Shown: positions 58,161 through 64,000 of the stretch, piece after piece
Numbering within the stretch: the first letter of the stretch is position 1
Layout: each line of letters starts with the position of its first letter
Program-made: the position numbers and the translations under genes
The notes under the pieces: generated by a model
Seen by the model: the letters and a program-made list of their open reading frames with translations, nothing else
Told to the model about the DNA's origin: nothing
Database searches by the model: none
From: CBDATG01 sp965200145
GTDB taxonomy: Bacteria; Chloroflexota; Dehalococcoidia; Lucifugimonadales; Lucifugimonadaceae
Assembly: GCA_965200145.1 (NCBI GenBank)
Contig: CBDATG010000001.1
Location: 124,001 to 188,000, forward strand
Length of the DNA stretch: 64,000 nt
Direction: 5' to 3'

Positions 58161-58334
58161 ATGGCTTGGACAGCATACTCGGTCAAGGAGAAGGCTCAGG
58201 TTGAGATCATGAACCCTGAGATCGTCACGATGAAGAACGGCAGGAAGGCACTACAAGGCATGTCCGCCGCCGGCAACAAGGTCTTCCGCATTCTCAGCGC
58301 CGCCGATGCCGAGAAGTTCGAGAAAGAAGGTTAG
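58161..58334 (+). CDS. DUF5679-like microprotein without cysteines
   Basis: ATG at 58161 with GAGGTG six bases upstream, and a TATAAT box at 58087-58092. 57 residues: begins MAWTAYSVKEKAQVEIMNPE and contains TMKNGRKALQG and GNKVFRILSA. DUF5679 proteins normally read AYCVKCKA then MKNGRPA then a CPVCG pair before KMFRI. Here those four Cys positions are Ser, Glu, Ser and Ala, so a bound zinc is not possible. The C-terminal 12 residues are an added Ala/Glu/Lys helix. Function unknown; the family link is from memory of the family pattern. Confidence 0.7.
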   Translation: MAWTAYSVKEKAQVEIMNPEIVTMKNGRKALQGMSAAGNKVFRILSAADAEKFEKEG

Positions 58335-58411
58335 CCACCGCGAATCCGACTCGCAGTAGACCTTACCGTTAGCACCCGGCCTGTCGCGTGCTAAACATTC
58401 CGAGTAATTAG

Positions 58412-58442
58412 TTGCGATGGCAGCTAGTAGCTGGGTTATAAT
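58412..58442 (+). promoter_or_regulatory. Predicted promoter of the structured RNA
   Basis: TTGCGA (58412-58417), 19-base spacer, perfect TATAAT (58437-58442). A start near 58449 would begin a transcript with CAAGCCAGAGG and no nearby long reading frame. The spacer is two bases longer than ideal. Confidence 0.55.
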
Positions 58443-58448
58443 TCGGGC

Positions 58449-58745
58449 AAGCCAGAGGTCAACACCCGATGGTGTCTGGGCTCTGAGGTTGTAGCAGATG
58501 TGCTACGAACCGGTACGACTAACAAAGTAAGGAGGGAAGCTCAAACGATGAGAAAAGGCTGTAAGAGGGGTGTCTCGCGATAGAGATCCCGGCCGTTGGA
58601 CAGTCCTCATGGGCGGTTCAACGCAGACAGATGAGCCTACGCTCATTAGGTCGCCTCAGTTTCTAGGCGGGGCACCTCCGAGAGCGGATGGCGTTACCCG
58701 GACTGGACAGATGGACTATCCCGGTAATGCCATCCGCTTCTTTGC
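58449..58745 (+). ncRNA. Unassigned structured RNA, about 290 nt
   Basis: Between a promoter and a terminator-like stem this stretch folds into a string of hairpins: ACACC/GGTGT with a CGAT loop (58462-58475); GTAGCA/TGCTAC (58491-58506); GGG-TCTC/GAGA-CCC (58568-58590); an eight-pair stem 58594-58601 with 58616-58623; ATGAGC/GCTCAT (58631-58646); CGCCT/AGGCG (58652-58669); and the final stem 58684-58737. It includes AAGGAGGG (58529-58536), and CACCTCC (58673-58679), which can pair with it and equals the 16S anti-SD core. An 11-codon frame (58548-58583, MRKGCKRGVSR) lies 11 bases after the SD-like site. It does not match RNase P, tmRNA, SRP RNA or 6S as I know them. Family unknown. Confidence 0.6.
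58684..58745 (+). terminator. Terminator-like long stem at the end of the structured RNA
   Basis: GCGGATGGCGTTACCCGG (58684-58701) pairs with CCGGTAATGCCATCCGC (58721-58737), with one bulge and one wobble, about 17 pairs, loop of 19, followed by TTCTTTGC. The T tract is weak, so it may be a structural element as well as an end. Confidence 0.55.
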
Positions 58746-58808
58746 ATATGGCTGATAAATATCTAGGCACATTGGTCCAATGTCGCTAACGCCACGGTTA
58801 TCTGCGCA

Positions 58809-59153
58809 ATGTCCCCCATAATGTTCGGTTTCGCCCGTCAGCGTCGACAGATGCTCGACGCAGAACTTAAGAGATTCATCGACGAGATGCCGCCATTGGG
58901 CATGACACGCCTCATCCTGATCGGGAAATTGGCGCGCGGTAGCGATGTAACTCCTGACACTGGATTGCAACTGGTAGTGGTGCAGGAAACGGCAGAGCCT
59001 CCCCATCGTCGCGCAGATTTCTGGGTGACGCACCTGCGCCCTGCCGTCGCAGCTCATTTCCATGTCTACACTGAGCGCGAGTTCGACTCCCTAACCACCC
59101 AAGACCCGTTGCTCATCGAAGCGACGCAGTACGGCGAAAGGCTGTACGGGTAG
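58809..59153 (+). CDS. MNT-type nucleotidyltransferase-fold protein with degenerate active site
   Basis: A 114-residue protein; ATG at 58809 or 58821. The fold matches minimal nucleotidyltransferases: RLILIGKLARG, LQLVVVQETAEPPHRR, and a C-terminal HVYTEREFDSL. In active enzymes this region reads GSxARG then DxD; here GS is GK and the two aspartates align with Gly and Gln (DTGLQL). AMP transfer is therefore doubtful. It precedes a HEPN gene by 50 bases, the usual order for MNT/HEPN pairs. The pair lies directly after the structured RNA. Confidence 0.75.
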   Translation: MSPIMFGFARQRRQMLDAELKRFIDEMPPLGMTRLILIGKLARGSDVTPDTGLQLVVVQETAEPPHRRADFWVTHLRPAVAAHFHVYTEREFDSLTTQDPLLIEATQYGERLYG

Positions 59154-59203
59154 CCCGATCGCCCTATCAGTTTCCGAGTTTCCCAGTAGACGAGTTCACG
59201 CAA

Positions 59204-59605
59204 TTGCTCTCGATACACCACCACTTCATCGAGCAAGCCGTCGCCGACTTGGAAGCGGCGCGTGCGAACTCCGATGCTCGTCGTTATGCCTTGGCATGCT
59301 GGTTGTGCCACCAGTCCGCTGCCAGAGCGGTAACCGGATTTCTTTACGCAAACGGAGCCGAACACGTGTGGGGCGAAGCACTGGCAGACCTATGCGAGGA
59401 CGCGAAAGCGTTCGACCCGTCATTCGAGTTCATCAAATCAATCGCCGTCCTGCTGGACAAGCACTACCATACCGCCCGCATCCCAACTGCCCTGCCGTCG
59501 GGCGCACCCTGCAACGCATATGACGCTACTGATGCCAGCAGAGCGTTAGAAGTCGCACAGGACGTCCTAGACGGCGTAAACGGGCGGTTGAGAGAGATGG
59601 ATTAG
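59204..59605 (+). CDS. HEPN domain protein
   Basis: 133 residues from TTG at 59204; no ATG is available and the frame upstream is open but without a start. Family marks: AVADLEAARANSDARRYALA, CHQSAARAVTGFLYANG, and the C-terminal DKHYHTARIPTALPSGAP with DASRALEVAQDVLDGVN. HEPN proteins paired with MNT proteins form toxin-antitoxin or nucleotide-signalling modules. The RNase-type Rx4-6H motif is not clear here. Likely co-transcribed with the MNT gene. Confidence 0.8.
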   Translation: MLSIHHHFIEQAVADLEAARANSDARRYALACWLCHQSAARAVTGFLYANGAEHVWGEALADLCEDAKAFDPSFEFIKSIAVLLDKHYHTARIPTALPSGAPCNAYDATDASRALEVAQDVLDGVNGRLREMD

Positions 59606-59856
59606 AGCCGTCAACCGACCTCAATCCAAGAGTCGTCGTATCCGATGCGGTCCAGAACGTCCTCAGCATCGATCAACGGGGCATCAACTGCGATACCAAA
59701 CGTTCGAGCGGAAGCCGGAACCGATCTAATGATGGTGAGCTAGCTGCCTCGAGGAGTGGCCACCCACGACCGCGGACTCACCGAGATTAGGCACCAGCGG
59801 GTAACCCCGGCAACCGGGCTCAATCCGCGCAACTCCTGCCCGTGCAGGCGCTCCTG
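59606..59856. other. Intergenic stretch with a short decayed-looking frame
   Basis: On the minus strand 59611-59739 is open for 42 codons and has normal codon usage (SVPASARTFGIAVDAPLIDA then WIEVG and stop), but it has no ATG or GTG and is closed upstream by a stop. It may be a gene remnant. Nothing else is seen in these 250 bases. Confidence 0.3.
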
Positions 59857-60906
59857 TTAAACCGTGTAGAGTGTTGGCGCAGAAGGAACGGGGGCGATCA
59901 TGTCGGGTGTCAGCTCGTCGTAGAGCTTGCGGTAGACCTGAAGTCTGTGGCACCCGAAATCTGAGACGTACATCAACTCGCCCCGTTTCGGGTCGCTATG
60001 CATTCGGACCGAGGTCGGCCCACGTAGCCTGCGCTGTTCTTCCAACTCGGTCGATTCCCTGTTGCGAAGCACCGTCGTGCTCGACAGGATGTATGTCCTC
60101 CCACTCTTGGAGAGCACCGCGTCGCCGATGAATCGATCGACATAGCGGCCATTCAGGTCGAACTGCAACACACGGTTGTTGCCGCGGTCCGCCACATAGA
60201 CATCGCCGTGACGGTCGATAGCGACACCGGCAGGTCCGTTGAACTCGCCCATGCCATCACCCTTGTTTCCCACCGTCCAGATGTGGCAGCCGTCGTTGTC
60301 AAACTTCTGCAACCGGTGATTGCGCCAATCAGAGACGTAGATTGATGCGTCTACCGGGTCAACGGCGATACCCCAAGGATAGTTGAATTGACCATCGTCC
60401 TGGCCGTACTCGCCGAAGCTGGAGATGTACTCTCCCGATGATGTGAATCGCTGCACGCGGTGGTTCCTGCCATCGACGACTAGCATCTTGCCATCATTGT
60501 CGAACGATATGCCGCACGGTCGATCCAGCTGACCATCGCCGGAACCGTGCTCGCCCCACTCTGAGAGCAACTCGCCATCCGTGTGTCGCCACACCGTTAT
60601 CGTGTGTTTGCCCTCATCGGACACGTACAAGTTTTCGTCGGCGTCCCTGATCATATGCGCCGGCCAGACAAAGTCGGAGCCTAGGATGTCTAGGTCATCA
60701 TCATCCCAATTCGTACGACGGATCTGACCACCGGAACCATCAGCGCGATTAAGCACGAACAACCTGTCATCATCGCCTATCACGACATCAATCGGATAGG
60801 TCGTCACGCGACGCATTCCGAGAGTCGCGAAAAACGGGAAACCAGAACGTAGCAGCGCATAAGGGTGCTGTCCGTTACCGTTAGAGCCGTTTGAACCTTG
60901 TGCCAA
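59857..60906 (-). CDS. NHL-repeat beta-propeller protein
   Basis: A 349-residue protein with about six NHL-type blades, for example GQLDRPCGISFDNDGKMLVV, GQFNYPWGIAVDPVDASIYV and GEFNGPAGVAIDRHGDVYVA, each followed by D-xx-NHR-x-Q-x-F. The N-terminus is a Gly/Asn/Ser-rich peptide ending NGNGQH, with no signal peptide. It lies just after the DUF1501 gene on the same strand. Likely a scaffold or binding propeller; ligand unknown. Confidence 0.9.
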   Translation of the reverse strand: MAQGSNGSNGNGQHPYALLRSGFPFFATLGMRRVTTYPIDVVIGDDDRLFVLNRADGSGGQIRRTNWDDDDLDILGSDFVWPAHMIRDADENLYVSDEGKHTITVWRHTDGELLSEWGEHGSGDGQLDRPCGISFDNDGKMLVVDGRNHRVQRFTSSGEYISSFGEYGQDDGQFNYPWGIAVDPVDASIYVSDWRNHRLQKFDNDGCHIWTVGNKGDGMGEFNGPAGVAIDRHGDVYVADRGNNRVLQFDLNGRYVDRFIGDAVLSKSGRTYILSSTTVLRNRESTELEEQRRLRGPTSVRMHSDPKRGELMYVSDFGCHRLQVYRKLYDELTPDMIAPVPSAPTLYTV

Positions 60907-61012
60907 CGTTATACCTCCGTGTTCTCGTCTCTCAATAATCCTGTTTCACCGGCGTTTTCCCAAGCGCGACATGCAGAGACTGTACGCGTCATGATCGGCT
61001 TGGATGGAGTCT

Positions 61013-62185
61013 TCACGCAACCGCCTTGACGTACGGGTTGATCTGCTCAAAGTTGCCGTTGACTATCGGTACCGGATCCAAGTGCAACCACTGCTCCAAG
61101 ATCGTCGAGTAGACACCTCGGAAGTCGATGGTGTGCCGCATGTCCTCGTCGTTCAGCCACTCCGTGCGTTCCAACGGAGGATACTCGGAGTAGAGCCCAC
61201 CCGCAACTCGCTCGCCGATCAGGAACGCCCCGCCGCCCGAGCCGTGGTCCGTACCCGAGCCGTTGTCTTTGATCCTGCGCCCGAACTCGGTGAAGACGAG
61301 TATCGTCACCTCCTCCGCAGCGTTGTGGTCTCTGAGGTCCAGCATGAAGTCACGCAGGCCGTCGCAGAGCTCCGTGAGCAGCTTAGCGTGTGTCGGCACC
61401 TCCTGCGCGTGGTGGTCGTAACCGCCGTGGTTCGTATAGAAAATGCGCGTGCCGAGGTCGGCGGTGTGTACGCGGGCAACATCCCGCAAAGACTGCGCGA
61501 TAGGGTTGTCGGCGTACTCAACCTCCGACGCGTACTGCTCCGGCGCGACAGCAAGTATGTCCGCGCCCCTGATGACATCGCGTCCAGTCTGGCTCAGGTA
61601 GTCCATCACAAGCCCAGAACCGACTGCCGGCGTGTACATCCGCTTGAAGATGTCTAGATTTTCTTGACGTTCCTGCTCTACCTCAATGCTTGACATCAAT
61701 CCGTAGTTGTCTAGGTCGCCAACCGATGTCGCAGTGACGTTCGGTGCCGCCAACGCACGAGGCAGTCCCCTCCCGAAGCTGACCGCCGTTATCGGGTTGG
61801 TACCTTCGGGGTCAAACTCGCGTATCACCCTCGCCAGCCATCCCTCAGTGCCTATCGTGTCCGGCTCGCACGTGTGCCAGATGTCCATCGCACGGAAGTG
61901 AGACCGGCTGGAGTTCTTGTAGCCGATACCCTGGATGATCGCTACAATTCCCTCGTCGTACAACTCCTTCAATCCGCCAGCACACGGGTGAAACCCCACC
62001 TTGTCGTTCAGCGGTAGCACCTTGTCTTCGGGAATGCCGACCAGCGGGCGAGAGTCGTAGTAGATCCCCTCGGCGTATGGAATGATCGTGTTCATGAAGT
62101 CATTCCCGCCGGAGAGCTGCACAACTACCAGCACGGGATCCTTTTCATGCTGCCCATTGGTACTATTGCCGTTCGTCATTGACAT
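61013..62185 (-). CDS. DUF1501 (sulfatase-like fold) protein
   Basis: ATG at 62185 with AAGGA eight bases upstream. 390 residues. VVVQLSGGNDFMNTIIPYAE, the GSGTDHGSGGGAFLIGE region and VFTEFGRRIKDNG are DUF1501 hallmarks; the fold is related to alkaline phosphatase/sulfatase. Many members have a Tat signal; this one starts with an Asn/Gly/Ser-rich peptide ending NGQH and no signal. It is encoded directly after the DUF1800 gene, its usual partner. Confidence 0.92.
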   Translation of the reverse strand: MSMTNGNSTNGQHEKDPVLVVVQLSGGNDFMNTIIPYAEGIYYDSRPLVGIPEDKVLPLNDKVGFHPCAGGLKELYDEGIVAIIQGIGYKNSSRSHFRAMDIWHTCEPDTIGTEGWLARVIREFDPEGTNPITAVSFGRGLPRALAAPNVTATSVGDLDNYGLMSSIEVEQERQENLDIFKRMYTPAVGSGLVMDYLSQTGRDVIRGADILAVAPEQYASEVEYADNPIAQSLRDVARVHTADLGTRIFYTNHGGYDHHAQEVPTHAKLLTELCDGLRDFMLDLRDHNAAEEVTILVFTEFGRRIKDNGSGTDHGSGGGAFLIGERVAGGLYSEYPPLERTEWLNDEDMRHTIDFRGVYSTILEQWLHLDPVPIVNGNFEQINPYVKAVA

Positions 62186-62267
62186 GTCGCATGTCCTTGT
62201 CTGGTTGAAGTGTGTGTGTGTTGCGGTTAGGTTTCGACGATTAATGGTGGTACATTGCACTCTGTCT

Positions 62268-63704
62268 CTATTCAAACTGGAACTCGCGGGTAGCAACGGC
62301 GAGGTTCAGCATCTGCAACACGCGCTTCTCGCTCCCTTCGGGATCGCGGGCAAAGTTCAACTCGCCCTGCGTAATCGCATGTGCCTGAAGCGTGCCACGC
62401 GTCTCATCCTTAACTTCAAGGCGGCACAGATGGCGCAACACCGTCTCAACGAATACGCCTTCAGACACCGGCTGGGGCTGCGCAGCCAGGTTGTCGACCA
62501 ACTCTCGGAACCCTGGCTTCGATGTATCAGACAGCGTCTCCACGGCGAAGTTGACTCGTTCGGTCAATGTCCCGCCGTCAATCCACTCCTTGCCCGCGTG
62601 CCAGCCCTCCACTGTCGGTGGGTCCATCAACTTCTGCCCCATGGCGATCAACGTGCCCTCAAACGATTCGAGACCTGGGTCCGGATACCGATAGTCGCCG
62701 GATATCTTCAGCACGTTCGCAACGAACTCGGTCGGCGACTTGACACGCTCATACCGGGCCTCCTTGAAGAAATCGGACCTCAGCAACACAGACATCACAT
62801 GTCGGATGTCTGCGTCAGACTCGAACCACGCATCAACGAGCGTCTGGATCGCATCCGGGTCCCGCGGTGCTTGAATGCTCCACGCGGGAACTTGCGCCTC
62901 GTCAGCTACGAAGAAGCTGTACAAATGCCGACACACGAACCTCGCCGTTGCTTCCTGACGCGCGATGATGTCAACGATGTCCTCACCGTTGAACCTGCCC
63001 CGGTGGCCAAGAAACTCCTTCTCGCCATCATCGTGATCGTCCTCGCGGTAAATGAATCTGGCCTCAAAGTGGCCAAAGGGATACAGCGGCAGAGGCTGTT
63101 TGAACGTCCAGCCGGTGAACGCCCGCGCCGCATTCTTGATGTCATCCTCCGTGTAGTTCCCTATCCCCATGGAGAACAGCTCCAAGATCTCGCGGCCGTA
63201 GTTCTCGTTGATGGCGTCGCCATGGTTCTCGTTGTTGTCAAGCCAATAGATCATGGCCGGGTCTCGCGATAGCTCAATCAGGATAGTGCGAAAGTTGGCA
63301 AGGCAGTTGGTCCGCAACATCTCGATGTGGTTGACCATGCTCGGAGTGTGCTCGCTCTTGGTCCATCCCGTTGCCAAGATGCCGTGCCAGAAAAGCGTCA
63401 TCTTTTCCTGTAGCGGACGCTCGGTGTTCAGCATCCTATAGATCCATCGTCCGTTCCAAACGGCAGGGTTATCCTTATTCGCCGCGATGTGGGGGTAGTA
63501 CCGCCCGAGCAGGTCATCCTCGACTTCGTCAAAACGCTCCGGATTGACCAACCGGTCGACAATCTCGTCGTACTCCAACTCGGAGTACCGGGCGATCTCG
63601 GCCGAATCGGCACCGAATCCCGCCCGTCTAAGTAGATGCGCTACTAGATCGGCATCGGTTCCTTGCGACATCGTCGTTTCGGTCTGTGTGGCTGCGAGTG
63701 CCAT
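62268..63704 (-). CDS. DUF1800 family protein
   Basis: ATG at 63704 with GGGAG six bases upstream. 478 residues. Family marks: AHLLRRAGFGADSAEIARY near the N-terminus, ENYGREILELFSMGIGNYTE, DDIKNAARAFTGW, and LKISGDYRYPDPGLES. DUF1800 and DUF1501 genes occur as a pair in planctomycetes, Chloroflexota and others; function is not established. The gap to DUF1501 is 82 bases. No signal peptide. Confidence 0.93.
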   Translation of the reverse strand: MALAATQTETTMSQGTDADLVAHLLRRAGFGADSAEIARYSELEYDEIVDRLVNPERFDEVEDDLLGRYYPHIAANKDNPAVWNGRWIYRMLNTERPLQEKMTLFWHGILATGWTKSEHTPSMVNHIEMLRTNCLANFRTILIELSRDPAMIYWLDNNENHGDAINENYGREILELFSMGIGNYTEDDIKNAARAFTGWTFKQPLPLYPFGHFEARFIYREDDHDDGEKEFLGHRGRFNGEDIVDIIARQEATARFVCRHLYSFFVADEAQVPAWSIQAPRDPDAIQTLVDAWFESDADIRHVMSVLLRSDFFKEARYERVKSPTEFVANVLKISGDYRYPDPGLESFEGTLIAMGQKLMDPPTVEGWHAGKEWIDGGTLTERVNFAVETLSDTSKPGFRELVDNLAAQPQPVSEGVFVETVLRHLCRLEVKDETRGTLQAHAITQGELNFARDPEGSEKRVLQMLNLAVATREFQFE

Positions 63705-63888
63705 GCTCAACTCCCAGATTTTCGCGTCTGCTGGATTTGTTTCGTGATTTTACTGCGAATTGTAACGATGTGAACGTGTCAAATCAAACGAATACGCAGT
63801 GATAGATGACGCGCGCGAATCGTGCACGCGTCGGATTCCAAGCGAAGCGGAGTATCGCACGATGTCGGTCCTGCCTCGCACGGCGAGT

Positions 63889-64000
63889 TCAGCTCGCGGA
63901 TCTGTTGACATAGATCGTCTTCGTCTCGGTGAAGAACTCGATCGCCGCCTTCCCCTGCTCCCGCGATCCGCTACTCGATTGCTTCATCCCACCGAATGGG
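63889..64000 (-). CDS. Aldehyde dehydrogenase, C-terminal end (partial)
   Basis: The last 36 codons of a gene entering from the right edge: PFGGMKQSSSGSREQG then AIEFFTETKTIYVNRSAS and stop. The PFGGxKxSxxGxExG and TETKTIYV patterns are the usual end of NAD(P)-dependent aldehyde dehydrogenases. Substrate cannot be told from the fragment. The 180 bases between it and the DUF1800 gene hold no feature I can support. Confidence 0.88.
   Translation of the reverse strand, partial: PFGGMKQSSSGSREQGKAAIEFFTETKTIYVNRSAS

Noticed and set aside
58449..58745. tmRNA, SRP RNA or 6S RNA as identity for the structured RNA
   Set aside because: No tRNA-like ends or tag frame of the usual form, no SRP GGAAGCAGC core, and no single long bulged duplex as in 6S.
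58570..58755. Plus-strand frame of 61 codons inside the structured RNA
   Set aside because: No ribosome site, no homology pattern, and it would cross the perfect hairpins; treated as chance.
59611..59739. Minus-strand 42-codon frame as a gene
   Set aside because: No usable start codon and no recognised family; kept only as a possible remnant.

Overview
The window looks like chromosomal DNA of a free-living or host-associated member of the Chloroflexota, most like the SAR202 / Dehalococcoidia-related lineages. This is inferred from gene content, not from a marker phylogeny: an HspR-GrpE-DnaK operon without DnaJ, DUF1501 and DUF1800 proteins beside an NHL-repeat protein, a DUF951 and a DUF503 protein, enolase-superfamily, FAH-family and GMC enzymes for odd carbon compounds, and a long leucine-rich-repeat surface protein. 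The DNA is moderately GC-rich. No rRNA or tRNA gene was seen. No CRISPR array, IS element or prophage was found. Layout, left to right: (1) 1-3331, a secreted leucine-rich-repeat protein on the minus strand that runs off the left edge, with a nine-base G/C run just inside its start. (2) 3481-3931, RNase P RNA, followed by a serine-recombinase-like protein without its catalytic residues and a C4 zinc-ribbon coiled-coil protein. (3) 6588-8090, pyruvate kinase. (4) 8138-11901, a MoxR / DUF58 / DUF4129 membrane operon. (5) 12018-15739, an FAH-family enzyme, an anchored MA-type metallopeptidase and an AcuC-like deacetylase. (6) 15743-18940, the heat-shock operon hspR-grpE-dnaK. (7) 19317-19826, two tandem zinc-ribbon microproteins split by a terminator. 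(8) 19912-22437, DUF503, an enolase-superfamily dehydratase and a solitary DNA methyltransferase. (9) 22534-30481, a complete F-type ATP synthase operon, atpZ/I-B-E-F-H-A-G-D-C. (10) 30654-40550, a GMC oxidoreductase, bifunctional nuclease, DUF951, pyrF, a large DNA methylase with a nuclease-like N-terminus, a MagIII-like glycosylase and the modABC molybdate transporter. (11) 40602-49046, a methyltransferase and the pyrimidine operon pyrR-pyrB-pyrC-carA-carB, preceded by a recognisable PyrR-binding RNA element. (12) 49341-57984, amino-acid oxidase-like, malic enzyme, flavodoxin/ferredoxin reductase-like, two hydroxyacid dehydrogenases, a second solitary methyltransferase with a PAC2 protein, and an esterase. 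(13) 58161-59605, a small compact accessory block: a DUF5679-like microprotein without cysteines, an unassigned highly structured RNA with its own promoter and terminator-like stem, and an MNT/HEPN protein pair. (14) 59857-64000, NHL-repeat, DUF1501 and DUF1800 proteins and the end of an aldehyde dehydrogenase. Most of the window is core metabolism in compact operons: RNA processing, glycolysis, heat shock, ATP synthesis and de novo pyrimidine synthesis. The least explained part is 58.1-59.6 kb. There an RNA of about 290 nt folds into at least seven local hairpins and carries both a Shine-Dalgarno-like and an anti-Shine-Dalgarno-like sequence. It sits between a Cys-less relative of a zinc-ribbon family and a nucleotidyltransferase that has lost its catalytic aspartates. 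Across the window several proteins keep a family fold but lack the family's key residues (the recombinase, the DUF5679-like protein, the MNT protein).
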